From Macrocystis pyrifera (Eukaryota; Sar; Phaeophyceae; Laminariales; Laminariaceae): 64,000 nucleotides of DNA. Where the stretch lies: positions 3,224,001 to 3,288,000 of the forward strand of contig JASSKH010000021.1 of assembly GCA_031763025.1 (NCBI GenBank). Reading direction: 5' to 3'. Below the pieces are notes generated by a model. That model saw only the letters and a program-made list of their open reading frames with translations. It was not told the DNA's origin and did not search any database. Shown one piece after another: positions 1 to 10,051 of this stretch. Position 1 is the first letter of the stretch. Each line of letters opens with the position of its first letter. The position numbers and the translations under genes were made by a program.

Positions 1-563
1 ACCGCGAAGGCCCTCAAGATGACACGTTGCTAGAGCATCGAAACGACCATCCGCAAACGGCGTCTCTTCTTCGCGGGGGAGGTGGCACGGCAAAGCAAGG
101 ATCGATTACCCAGTCGGGTAATGTTCGGGACGATGGCTGGTGGGGAGAACCCGAGACCTGGCGGACAGGTTAAGACTTGGCATGGATGCATAGTCGAAGA
201 CGTTAGGGAGTTCCGAGCCACCGAAGGGTCAACGGAACTTGCTCCCTTGGTGTTTGGAGTTGAGACCACGCTGTGGCCCACTGCTGCATAAAAGGCGGAG
301 AAGTGGAAACGGAGGATCCTCGAAGCAGCCGAACGGTTCATGGTGAGGTGGCACGAGGCTGAGGCTGAGCTGAGCAGGCAGCGGCGCGCATCTGCCGTGG
401 GTGGTGTCCAAGGGAATGGGGGGAGTAGGGGCAACAAGAGGGGCAGAAGAAAACCCGACCAAGGGAATGCGGAGAGGGGGGGGAACAGGAGTAGAAGGGA
501 AACTGCAGTGGACGAGAATAGGAAAGAGATGGCACTCAGGGTAGCAAGGTACCGGGCAGAGTA
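1..563 (+). pseudogene. LINE-A1 ORF2 C-terminal fragment
   Basis: This encodes the end of a LINE polyprotein downstream of the RT domain. Recognisable blocks shared with the other copies are [28 protein letters not shown] and [14 protein letters not shown], followed by a Gly/Arg/Lys-rich tail. The reading frame is continuous but has two in-frame stops (31-33 and 289-291), and the normal terminal TAA has become TAC. The basic tail may bind nucleic acid, which is an inference. The block KRRLFFAG followed by RLPSRVMFG is the kind of C-terminal signature seen in RTE-like LINEs. Confidence 0.85.
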
Positions 564-871
564 CGAAGTAGAACATGCCTATACTACTCGTGCCACCAAC
601 TGGTGCAGCTGGTTCGAACGTGGTCTTCCTTTGTCTTTCTTTTGTTTTTGTTTATTTTTTGTTTCATTTTATCTTCTTTTTGCGCTGATCCTATGCGCTC
701 TTCACTTTATTTTCTTTCGAAGTAGAACATGCCTATACTACTCGTGCCACCAACTGGTGCAGCTGGTTCGAACGTGGTCTTCCTTTGTCTTTCTTTTGTT
801 TTTGTTTATTTTTGTTTCATTTTATCTTCTTTTTGCGCTGATCCTATGCGCTCTTCACTTTATTTTCTTTC
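564..871 (+). repeat. 155-bp tandem duplication in LINE 3' UTR
   Basis: Positions 564-718 and 719-871 are near-identical direct repeats, differing by a T-run length change. They duplicate the start of the A1 3' UTR. The copies at 12036-12190 and 15420-15540 have this segment only once, so the duplication is private to this copy. Confidence 0.9.
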
Positions 872-1488
872 ACTTCCTCCGATTGATAAGACTTATTGAA
901 GGAGTCGTGTGGCGTAGGTGGATGACGAGCCTGCTTTGCTTGTTTCGTTTTGTCTGACGCCGGGGGTGCGAGCATAGTGGACGAACGCTGGACAAGGTGG
1001 CACACAGGGTAGCAGGGTACCAGGCGGACCGGCAGGGAGACCCTGGCTGTGCTACGAGTACTCGTACCATATACTGCTGCCGCTACCTGGAGGATGCGTT
1101 GTGCTTTGTTCGGTTTGCCTGTTATTTTCTCTTGGTTCTTAGTCTTACTCTGTTGACGACTATTAGTAGTGGTGTTTTCTTCTTTTCTTTCCTTTTTTTT
1201 CACAGCTCGTCCTTTTCAAGTGTCTGCCAGATCCCCTGCGGGGGGGGCACGATGGTTGGTTTTTTATATACATATATTTCCTTGTTTCTTTTTCTCTTTC
1301 CATTTCGAATTGTCTTCTTTGTTTTTGTTTTTCTTTCTCTTTTTTTCGTTTCGTTTCTCTAGGTCATGTGTATGTCGTGCCTATCGTACTCAATACGTAG
1401 TCGTATGATGACATGTCTTTGCATTGCATACGTGGCATCCTAGAGAGATACGAGTTCTGTGGTCACCTAGAGAGATACGTTGTGTAGG

Positions 1489-1633
1489 ACGCGGGTGTTT
1501 TTTGGTCGGACAATTACCTCTCTCCTCCATCGCCAGTACTTGTAGAAGTGGTTGCCCCTTGCAACGACAAGGTATTTCGTTGTCCGTCTTGGCGGGTCAC
1601 ATCCGATTTCGATGCCTGATGCAGCGTCGCCAT
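1489..1633. repeat. Dispersed repeat R1, copy a
   Basis: About 145 bp shared with 2935-3077 in the same orientation, with only a handful of differences. It starts at ACGCGGGT and ends at GCGTCGCCAT. No coding capacity, no terminal repeats and no clear target duplication were seen. It could be a piece of a larger element not otherwise present here. Confidence 0.75.
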
Positions 1634-1678
1634 TGCCTGATACTTATTCTACTACAACTGTTGTTTATGTGGAGACAA

Positions 1679-2798
1679 TGTGTGTGTGTGTGTGTGTTCT
1701 TCACATTAAACCGTTCTTCTACTCGTCGACATCCAGCAAGCCCAGTGTCCGTGCTGATTCTTCACCCTAGAAAGATACGAGCTCTGTGGTCACAGACTAC
1801 GACACAGAGATAACACACCGTGATGCATTAATAGCCTACGTAATACCATGCCTTCGCACTAGGTGCGGCCGACACAACATACATACATACGCCAGCAACC
1901 AAAATACACCATAAAGGTTTGACTGTTATTTTTACCTTGGTTCTTAGTCTTACTCTGTTGACGACTAGTGGTGTTTTCTTTTTTTTTTTTTCCAGCTCGT
2001 TCTTTTCAAGTGTCTGCCACGTCCCCTACGTGGGGGTACGATGGTTTGTAGCTATACTGAAGTATATACATATACCAGGTATATTTTAGTTTTTTTTTTT
2101 TTTATCTTTTCTCTTTCGAATTGTCTTTGTTTTTGTTTTTGTTTTTTCTCTTTGTTTCGTTTTTGTTTCTCTAGGTCATGGAGTATGTAGGTCGTGCCTG
2201 TCGTACGCAGTATGATGACATGGCATTGCATTACATACGTGGCAACGTAGTATCTCTGTGGCGTAGCTTTGTGACCACAGAACTTGTATCTCTCTAGGTT
2301 TGAAGAATCGGCATGGACACTGGTTGTGCTGGATGTCGACGCGTAGACAGAACGGTTTAATATGAAGAAAACAACAACAACATAAAGAAAGAGAAGCAAC
2401 GAAAAACCCAAACCGAAAAAGAACAAGAAACAGAAAAAGAAAAGGAGAAGAATCCCAAATAAATAAATAAAATGGGAAGCCAAAGCTCAGACACATACAT
2501 ACTTACCCCGAGCATGAGCCAAAAGGGACGTGCAAGGGGAAAGATACGAGAAGGAAAAAGGGGACTATGCATCCCGGTGAACACTTAACTAAGTAAAAAG
2601 AGCAATAGTGAGTGGGCCAAAATACGCTCGTCACCCACCCACTATGTAGTACTTGTTTCATAAGGATAAGAAGGGAAAAAAATCAAAATGCATACCGAAC
2701 GGCCGCAGCAGTTGGCGGTACGAGTAGCAAAGAAAAGTCCAACCTATTAGTCGGCCTGGTACCTTGCTACCCTATCTGCGGTCTCTCTGCTACTCTCT
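1679..2798 (-). mobile_element. LINE family A2 3' end, split by another LINE
   Basis: A 5'-truncated LINE-A2 insertion on the minus strand. It consists of 1679-1916 (TG-repeat terminus and terminal hairpin segment) and 2388-2798 (rest of the 3' UTR and the last dozen or so codons). It matches the 3' UTRs at 6470-7106, 45536-46119 and 32230-32822. The element is interrupted by the A1 tail at 1917-2380. No clear target duplication was found around the A2 insertion itself. Confidence 0.85.
1917..2380 (+). mobile_element. LINE-A1 tail inserted into LINE-A2 tail
   Basis: A 464-bp, 5'-truncated A1 3' UTR ending in an AAC microsatellite. It sits inside the minus-strand A2 tail and is flanked by the 7-bp target duplication CATAAAG (1910-1916 and 2381-2387). 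The uninterrupted A2 sequence at this point can be read at 32450-32465. This is classic target-primed insertion of a severely truncated copy. Confidence 0.9.
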
Positions 2799-2934
2799 AT
2801 ACAGACTGCTGTCTATTATATCATACCAGCTGCTGCGTATCAGGACGAGCTACCCAATCTGTATTACAAGGAAGGACGAGAGACACAGCAACAAAACGAA
2901 CCCACACTAAGCACTTTTATTATCGACGTATAAT

Positions 2935-3077
2935 ACGCGGGTTTTTTGGTCGGACAATTACCTCTCTCCTCCATCGCCAGTACTTGTAGAAGTGGTTGCC
3001 CCTTCCAACGACAAGGCAGTTCGTTGTCCGTCTTGGCGGGCCTCATCCGATTCCGATGCCTGATGCAGCGTCGCCAT
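2935..3077. repeat. Dispersed repeat R1, copy b
   Basis: Second copy of the repeat at 1489-1633, in direct orientation about 1.45 kb away. The DNA between the LINE-A2 5' breakpoint (2799) and this copy has no recognisable content. Confidence 0.75.
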
Positions 3078-3245
3078 GTCAGCCACAGAGAGCGACAGGA
3101 GGAGGTGTGCGTGCGTGGGTGCGCTATTTTTGTATCGCCATCTACCCCGTCAGAAGGGCTCTTCTAATACTGGAAGTAGCCAGATTTGCTAATACTGGAA
3201 GTAGCAGGTAGCCAGAAGAGTTGTTGGAAACCTACTGGTCACGTA

Positions 3246-3290
3246 TGTGTGTGTGTGTTTTTACATTAAACCGTTGTTCCGTCGACATCC
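3246..3290 (-). mobile_element. Very short LINE-A2 3' terminus
   Basis: A TG repeat followed by the last about 35 bases of the A2 3' UTR on the minus strand (TTACATTAAACCG, then GTCGACATCC). It is probably an extreme 5'-truncated insertion. Confidence 0.6.
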
Positions 3291-3496
3291 GTATCGGCCA
3301 GTTTGAAAGAATAGTTTCAAATGAAATTCATTTAAAATCGATTTTTTCGGAAAATCGATTTTTATTTTCCGGATTCGGGGAGAACAAATCATTTGAAAGT
3401 ATACAAAAACAGATCATCAACCAGCTGCTGCTGATCAACACCGCCAGCACAGCTTTTTCTAGCAGAAGTAAATGTGGTGCCCAGCAATTTCACTTT

Positions 3497-3838
3497 AATA
3501 TTATTTATTTATTTTTATCAATCACTTTTACTTTCCAGCCCACTAGTAGGAGGTTTTACCCTCGACGATCTTCTGGACAAGCCGTGGTCACAGGTGTCGT
3601 CCCTTCTCCCCCCCGGTACGTGCCTTTTATTTTTGTCGCGCTTAGGGTTCAGCATTCCCACTGCTCGTCGATTTTCATCGAATGTAGCCAACTCACGCTT
3701 TCTTTCGCGCTTTCCGCTTATCGATTTTTTTATGTAAGAAAAAGTACCTACGATCGTATGAGCATGCACTCGGTGGGACTTGAACCCACGAAATTGATCT
3801 TGACAGGCACGCGGACCACCTACCAAGCCACCAGAGAC
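3497..3838 (-). mobile_element. SINE1 copy a (tRNA-derived)
   Basis: One of six copies of an about 310-bp SINE (others at 5724, 30467, 54652, 57062 and 59793). The sense strand is minus. The head carries RNA polymerase III promoter-like boxes: an A box around TGGCTTGGTAGGTGG and a B box GGTTCAAGTCC. The body follows, and the 3' end is A-rich (TTTATTTATTTATTTTT on the plus strand here). The head resembles a tRNA with a TGTCAA anticodon loop, so an Asp-type ancestor is possible but uncertain. This copy keeps both boxes. Confidence 0.85.
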
Positions 3839-3892
3839 AATTTCATACCAACCACTGATGACCAGGTATTAAGACGATGAAAATACGTCATC

Positions 3893-4232
3893 TGTTGTTG
3901 TTGTTGTTGTTTTCTTCACATTAAACGTTCTTTCTACGCGTCGACATCCAGCACAACCAGTGTCCGTGCCGATTCTTCAAACCTAGAGAGATACAAGTTC
4001 TGTGGTCACAAAGCTACGCCACAGAGATACTACGTTGCCACGTATGTAATGCAATGCCATGTCATCATACTGCGTACGACAGGCACGACATAAACATTCC
4101 ATGACTTAGAAAACAAAAACGAAACAAAGAGAAAAAAACAAAAAACAAAAACAAAGACAATTCGAAAGAGAAAAGAAACAAAAAAAAGAAACTAAAATAT
4201 ACCTGGTATATGTATATACTTCAGTATAGCAA
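3893..4232 (-). mobile_element. LINE-A1 3' tail
   Basis: A 5'-truncated A1 3' UTR on the minus strand. It begins (plus-strand left) with a GTT microsatellite, the complement of the AAC end. The shared terminal block and the A/T-rich CAAAAAC tract follow. It stops at CAGTATAGCAAC, inside the UTR. Confidence 0.85.
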
Positions 4233-4246
4233 CTGTGAGTTGGACT

Positions 4247-4654
4247 GATTAATAATTGAATAGTTGATACCCAATTTTGCAAGCTGGGTAATACGCCTAC
4301 TACTATTATATACGTATTTCATTTATAGATGGGAGTTGTGCACAATTTACGGTAACACATTTATTTACAAAGGAATTACTATTGAAGTTTGGTACAACTC
4401 GAAATTTCCTTCACTAATTGCGTAATACGTGGTGGACTAATACTAATATGGTATGTAAAAAATATATATTTATTTTCCGGATTCGGGGAGAACAAATGAT
4501 TAAGAATTGAATAGTTGATACCCAATTTTGCAAGCTGGGTAATACGCATACTGCTATTCTATACGTATTTCATTTATCGATAGAAGTTGTGCACAATTTA
4601 CGATAACACATGTATTTATATACATACAAGAATTACTATTGAAGTTTGGTACAC
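4247..4654. repeat. Tandem element R2, unit 1 and left part of unit 2
   Basis: Unit 1 is 4247-4497 (251 bp). Unit 2 starts at 4498 with the same sequence at about 90% identity and runs to about 4654, where a LINE interrupts it; the remainder is 7107-7214. Each unit ends with a block TTATTTTCCGGATTCGGGG followed by AGAACAAAT. An isolated copy of that block is also present at 3362-3389. The sequence is AT-rich and non-coding. Confidence 0.85.
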
Positions 4655-6469
4655 CTGATTGCAACAACTACAGAGGTATTTCGCTTGTTGCTCACGCAGG
4701 CAAGGTGTTGCTGAAAATCGTTGGGTCCCGTCTAAGCAGCTACTGCGAGACCGAGTATATACTCCCTGAAGAACAGTGCGGCTTCCGCCTCGCACGGTCA
4801 ACAGTCGATATGCTGTTTGTCGTGCGCCGGTGGCAGGAGCTCGGACGGCAGAAGAAAAATCCCCCTGTACATGTGCTTCATCGACCTGCAGAAAGCGTAC
4901 GACTCTGTTGACCGAGAACTGTTGTGGAGGCACTCACACGCCTTGGTGTACCAAGATGCTCACAATCATTCGCAATTTTTACGAAGGCATGCGGGCTCGC
5001 GTGCGTGCGGATGACGGTGAACACTCGGACTGGTGCAATGTAACCCAGGGGCTGCGGCAAGGCTGCGTACTATCGCCGTTACTATTCAACGTACTCTTCG
5101 CCGCTGCGATACACATCGTGCTGGTACGCCTCAGCAAAGACGAATGCATCGTAAGGGATTTGGTTCATCTCGAAGAGGACAGGGTTGTCGGAAAAGAAGA
5201 ACCGTTGGCATGCGTGCAAAGGGCTGTGTGGGGCATGTTGTATGCAGACGACGCAGGAATAGTCTCGAAGTCGGCGGAAGGCCTTGTAAGAAGGATGACA
5301 GTCATCGTGACTGTCTTGGAAGCAGTAGGTCTCACGGTATCCGAGAAGAAGACAGAGACGATGCTCCTACGAACACCGGATCAGACGTTTACCACCTCAC
5401 CGCTCGCGATCGAAGCTGCAGGCCAAAAGTCTAAACAGACGACCCAGTTGTTATACCTAGGAGGCATTATCTACGAGAACGCTGACCTCTCCTTCGAAAT
5501 CGAGCGGCGAATCCGTCTGATGCGGGCATGCCTCAAACGGTTTGGTCCGTAACTGTACGATAGGACGAACGCACCGCTTAGTCTGAAAGTCCGGATGCTG
5601 AAGGATGAAGTGATGGAGACCTTGCTGTACGGTTGCGTGACGTGGACCCTCAATGCGGACCACTTCGCCAAGCTTCGATCAGCACACCACGAAGTCCTTC
5701 TGCGAGTCATTGGCTTCCAGCGCTAAAAAAATTAAAGGCACGTACCGGGGGGGAGAAGGGACGACACCTGTGACCACGGCTTGTCCATAAGATCGTCGAG
5801 GGAAAAACCTCCTACGAGTGGTCTGGAAAGTAAAAGTGATGGAAAAAAAAAAAAAAAAAAAAAAAAAAGCGCCGACTACGCACCGGCGACACCACCCTCT
5901 CGTATGCGAAGGCGCTCAAGATAACACGATGCGAAAGTATCGAAACGACCATCCGTAAACGGCGACTCTTCTTTGCGGGGGCTGTGGTGCGGCAACACGA
6001 GGGGCGATTGCCCAGTCGGTTGATGTTCGGGACAATCGCTGGTGGGGGGAGCCCGAAACCAGGCGGGCAGCCCAAAACTTGGCCTAGGGCCATTGCTGAG
6101 GACCTTAGAGTGTTCAAAGCCACCGAGGGATCAACGGAAGACTCCCCCTTAGTCTTTGGAGTTGGGACCGCACTGTGGCCCACTGCAGCAAAACAGACGG
6201 GAAAGTGGTACCGGGGAATCCTCGAAGCAGCTGAACAGTTCATGGGCAGGTGGCACGAGGCTGAGGCAAAGCTGAGTAGACAGCGCCGTGCATCCGCTGC
6301 AGGTAGTGTTAGAGGGAATGGGGGGAGGCGTAACAGCAGGAGGGGTAGAAGGAACACCGTACAAGGGTATGGAGGCAGGGGGGGGAACAGGAGGAGGAGA
6401 AGGGAAACCGCGGTAGAAGAGAGTAGCAGAGAGACCGCAGATAGGGTAGCAAGGTACCAGGCCGACTAA
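4655..6469 (+). pseudogene. LINE-A2 reverse transcriptase and C-terminal domain, broken
   Basis: RT blocks can be followed across frames: [13 protein letters not shown] near 4670, EEQCGFR near 4770, [10 protein letters not shown] near 4880, [12 protein letters not shown] near 5055, the catalytic YADD near 5240, and [11 protein letters not shown] near 5350. The C-terminal blocks follow after the SINE ([20 protein letters not shown]). Breaks include an extra A in the A-run near 4860, a lost segment near 4930, and a stop at 5550-5552 (GGTCCGTAA). The SINE lies at 5724-5867. The product cannot be made. In an intact element this enzyme would copy element RNA at a nicked chromosomal target. Confidence 0.88.
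5724..5868 (+). mobile_element. SINE1 copy b (5'-truncated)
   Basis: Only the 3' half of SINE1 is present, ending in an A-run (5843-5868). It is inserted in the LINE-A2 coding region between codons that are contiguous at 44935. It is flanked by AGCGC at 5719-5723 and 5868-5872, read as a target duplication whose first A overlaps the tail. The tRNA-like head with its promoter boxes is missing. Confidence 0.88.
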
Positions 6470-7106
6470 TAGGTTGGACTTTTCTTTGCTACTCGTACCG
6501 CCAACTGCTGCGGCCGTTCGGTATGTATTGGCTTGGTGCTTTGATTTTTTTTCCATGACTTAACTTTTTCCTGTATTTTCCCCTTCTTATCCTTATGAAA
6601 GAAGTACTACATAGTGGGTGGGTGACGAGCGTATTTTGGCCCACTCGTTATTTATCTTTTTACTTAGTTAAGTGTTCACCGGGATGCATAGTCCCCTTTT
6701 TCCTTCTCGTTTCTTCCCCCTTGCACGTCCCTTTTGGCTCATGCTCGGGGTAAGTATGTATGTGTCTGAGCTTTGGCTTCCCAATTCATTTATTTATTTG
6801 GGATTCTTCTCCTTTTCTTTTTCTTTTTCGGTTTTATTTTGTTTCTTCGTTGCTTCTCTTTCTTTATGGTGTATTTTGGTTGCTGGCGTATGTATGTACC
6901 AGGTATCTATGTTGTGTCGGCCGCACCTAGTGCGAAGGCATGGTATTGCGTAGGCTATTAATGCATTACGTGTTATCTCTCTCTGTGTCATAGTCTGTGA
7001 CCACAGAACTCGTATCTTTCTAGGGTGAAGAATCAGTACGGACACCGGACTTGCTGGATGTCGACGAGTAGAAGAACGGTTTAATGTGAAGAACACACAC
7101 ACACAC

Positions 7107-7214
7107 CTCGAAATTTCCTTCACTAATGGCGTAATTCGTGGTGGACTAATACTAATATGGTATGTAAAGATATACCTGATCTATCTTTATTTTCCGGATT
7201 CGGGGAGAACAAAT
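7107..7214. repeat. R2 unit 2, right part
   Basis: Starts at CTCGAAATTTCC and matches unit 1 from about 4395 to 4497. Together with 4498-4654 it completes the second R2 unit that the LINE-A2 insertion divided. Confidence 0.85.
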
Positions 7215-7731
7215 AGATAAACACACCTACAAACTCTGGTCACGAAAAATCTACACCGACATTGTACTCGGGGGAGTGGCGAAGCAAAGGGGGGGGGGGG
7301 CAGGCGTATTGGTCATAACCGTCTTTGATAAGTCGCACCCGTGTCTCATGTGTCTGATCGTGGATACGTGTGATTGGTATAAGTGGATATTCCGCCAGGC
7401 TGATGTGTCTGATCGTGCGGATACGTGTGATTGGTATAATAACTGGAAAAATGCGGCGGGATTTATGATTTCCCGAATGGGTTTTGGTAGAAATATCATC
7501 TAGATACCTTTATGGAATAATCCTGGGACGAAGGGATAGCCCCCTTCGTTCACTTCATCATCGGTGGTTTGTAATATACACCTGGTTCAGGATCTTCTCC
7601 CTGGCCTCATGGCAAACTCCCGGGTGTTCACCCACTGTCCCTCGTAACCGAGGCAATCCACTGCACGAGGTGATCGATTATGCTAGAAAAATTGATATAT
7701 CAAGGAGAACTCGTGTAATAAGGATTGCAAG
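7215..7731. other. Non-coding stretch
   Basis: Contains a G-run (7289-7300) and a small direct duplication of about 40 bp (near 7340-7380 and 7400-7440, sharing GTGTCTGATCGTG and GATACGTGTGATTGGTATAA). No gene was recognised. Confidence 0.6.
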
Positions 7732-8010
7732 ATGGACCCGTCGATCATCGCGGACCTTCCCGAGGAAACTCGGAATGCGATTGAAGCGAATATCGCCAGT
7801 TACGCCGCCGGATTAAAAAAAGCCCAGCAACAGGACCGCGTGGAGGAAGCAAGAGGAGACAGAGAACGAGAGCAAGCACAGGAGAGCAAGCCTAGGAGCA
7901 GCACCGTCCAGTCCCCAAAGCATTTCCCGCAGGACTACGCTCGAGCTCAGCAGCAGGGATGGGCTACAGGCCCCCCGTCAGAGCACCTCCTCAGCTCTCG
8001 CCATCAATAA
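7732..8010 (+). CDS. Short charged ORF, possibly a gag N-terminus
   Basis: A 92-aa ORF starting MDPSIIADLPEETRNAI. It has an acidic/amphipathic start, then a Gln/Arg/Glu-rich coiled-coil-like middle (about residues 28-52), then a Pro/Ser/Gln-rich end. I do not recognise a family. A short charged, helix-rich N-terminus is common in LTR-retrotransposon Gag proteins, and an LTR lies 1 kb downstream, so a Gag remnant is possible. It could equally be the first exon of an unknown host gene. The start is the first ATG after a stop-rich leader. It is followed by CAG-rich DNA broken by stops. Confidence 0.3.
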   Translation: MDPSIIADLPEETRNAIEANIASYAAGLKKAQQQDRVEEARGDREREQAQESKPRSSTVQSPKHFPQDYARAQQQGWATGPPSEHLLSSRHQ

Positions 8011-8302
8011 GAAGATCTAAATCAGAAGAAGCGAAGCACTGCTTTCCAGCTGCCAGAACCACCTGCGTCCCTTACCACTACCCTTACCACTACCCTAGAG
8101 CGGCCTCCGCATCACATGGTAGCCCAAACGTGGGATGGACCGCTGGACGCCGTGGTGAAGGAGACCCGGTGAGATTTTGCAAAAATTGATGTATATGGCG
8201 ACGACAATAGATGCGATGGGCTGGCCGACGAGTAAACGGCCGCCGTTTAGGTAGGGTATCGGACTGCCGAAGAATGATGGCAGAATCCCAAGGTTAGCAC
8301 GA

Positions 8303-8535
8303 CAGCCCCCGCCACCACAAGCAGCAGCAGCAGTACCAGCAAGCAGGAGCAACGTTACCACCAGCATCATCACCAGCAGCAGCAGCGGCAGCAGCGGCAC
8401 TATTCTAATTCCCGAGGGTAACAACGACAGCATCAAGTACATCCGGATCTCCACTAACAATACCAACAGCAACCGCAGCGTTACTACCAACGAGATTATC
8501 ACCAGCAGCAGCAGCAGCAACAAGATGTCATCCAG
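8303..8535. repeat. CAG/CAA-rich low-complexity tract
   Basis: Imperfect CAG, CAA and CAC triplets in runs. One plus-strand frame would encode Gln/His-rich protein but is cut by stops, and other frames give Ser- or Ala-rich runs. No assignable gene; it may be the degraded continuation of the ORF at 7732. Confidence 0.6.
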
Positions 8536-8994
8536 CGAGACACGGCCGACGTTAGCTACGCACAATCAGTAGAAGTTGGAGCAGATGGGAGAGGAGCATC
8601 AGCCCAGGAGAGCAACGCCCCACCATCAAGCGCAGCATCCTTGATAATTGCGATTCCGTCGAGCGACAAATCCGCGGTTTTGTCATTCTACAGCAGCCAG
8701 CCAGAGTAAGTGGTCAATAATGCTCAACGATAGGAAACAGGAGGAACGGATGGTGAACGAGGAAGAGAAGTACATGCAGGAAGGAATTTTGCAGCAGCTG
8801 GCATATTTCTGCTTGTTGTGATTGAATGGTACCGGTATACGAACAACTCTAGTTGTTTTTAGTTCCACTACTACCCTGGTAAACTCTACTGCATTGATTG
8901 TACCAGGCACAAGAAGTTGTTCTGTCTGGTAGACTGGAAGCTGAAATTGGTGTTGGTTATTGTCAAATTGATGGGGAATTAATTTTACATGTTA

Positions 8995-9560
8995 TGTTAC
9001 AGCGGGTGGCGCCAGGGAGGGAGGTTCATAGCGCTGTGACTGTCGTGACCAGCGCTATGGGGAGGATAATACGGCGCGAGACCACTGTCCTGATCAGGGT
9101 CACGCGTCGGGTCTATTCGATAGGCAAAGGGCAAAAGCTTTGGTTAGCATCCTCTGGGCGGACCTTATAGGGGCAGGGAGGATCCCCGGTGTGGGAACGC
9201 CTTCGGTCTCGGGTACAGAGCCAGTAACGAGGTTCCGGGACCACCCGGTGTTTATTAAACACCACCAAGAGTGAAGAAAGAAAGTCAAAGCCAAGTGATC
9301 TGTGGTACCTGTCCTATCGACCCCCAGCCCCTTTGGCCCTGCCGTGCCCGTCGTGCCCGTCATCGTGTCTGTGGTGCTTCGTTGAGTGTTCACGCTGACT
9401 GCTTGCATCTATCGCATTGCATCGATCCACGTTCTGCATGACCCGATCATTACTGCTTGAAGGCACTTCCTCGAACTCCCAAACAACAGGTGAGCCGGCC
9501 TGAGAGATCTAACGAACGCAGGTCCTTTTTACGGTCTGAGAGCTGCACCCTGCTGTAACA
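8995..9560 (+). repeat. LTR1 copy a
   Basis: A 566-bp long terminal repeat bounded by the perfect terminal inverted repeat TGTTACAG / CTGTAACA. It is nearly identical to 21430-21995. Internal palindromes include CATAGCGCT (9027-9035) with AGCGCTATG (9051-9059), and GGTGTTTA / TAAACACC around 9247-9263. The next ten bases, TGATGAACCC, recur immediately after LTR2 at 30012 and may be a primer-binding site, which would make this a 5' LTR. No 5-bp target duplication was found. Confidence 0.85.
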
Positions 9561-10051
9561 TGATGAACCCAGGCTGATCGAAGTAAATTGCAGGAGATCG
9601 GAGTGTTCGTAAAACGTTTGCAAGAGATCGGAGCGTTTGCAAACGTGTGAAATAATGTCATCGTGTTCTTTGTATAATCCCACGTTTGATCTTGCATAAT
9701 ACTTTATTTGCATACTAGTTACTTGGTATATGCATACATCCACATGTTTTCGTTGTTGCCTGCCTTGTATGATGGTGATACGTGCAATATGCTGTTATGT
9801 ATTCACGCTGCCAATGGTGCTCTGCTTGTTTGTTTCGTGAGGCTTCGAAGATACTTATCTGGTCAGTGCATGCAGGCATACTCGTTGCTGGTGCTCCGTT
9901 TCCTGTTGCTCGTGCTCGTCTGTTCGCTCGTTGTTCATGATCGCACACACATGCATGTTCGTTAATAAATGACTGCATGCTATTGACCACTTATTGTCTT
10001 CAAAACCGAATGCAATCGACAGGTATCGATTCGTGAACGGTGGGGGAGGTT
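9561..10051. other. Presumed internal remnant after LTR1
   Basis: Starts with the candidate primer-binding site TGATGAACCC (9561-9570). It contains short direct repeats (GGAGATCGGAG near 9592 and AGAGATCGGAG near 9621). No open coding region of recognisable type; the LINE-A1 copy begins at its end. Confidence 0.45.

Larger units (their letters stand above)
1..1437 (+). mobile_element. LINE family A1, copy 1 (5' end outside window)
   Basis: Positions 1-563 are the C-terminal coding part of a LINE and 564-1437 are its long 3' UTR. Both align by eye with the better copy at 10052-12896. The UTR is pyrimidine-rich, with long T/TTTG runs. Homology to family A1 stops near 1437. The next about 45 bases look like the A1/A2 terminal hairpin segment in reverse orientation, so the normal AAC-repeat end is missing. 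The copy is dead. Confidence 0.85.
4655..7106 (+). mobile_element. LINE-A2 copy inserted in R2, carrying a nested SINE
   Basis: A 5'-truncated LINE-A2 starting in the RT domain (CTGATTGCAACAAC) and ending in a CA microsatellite (7091-7106). R2 unit 2 resumes immediately after it. A SINE1 fragment is nested at 5724-5867. The 3' UTR is 6470-7106 and contains the terminal hairpin and block shared with family A1. The target duplication is hidden by the CA repeat. Confidence 0.9.

Noticed and set aside
2052-2584. Hydrophobic Phe/Leu/Ser-rich ORFs in several LINE tails
   Set aside because: They are translations of T-rich LINE 3' UTRs and recur wherever the UTR recurs.
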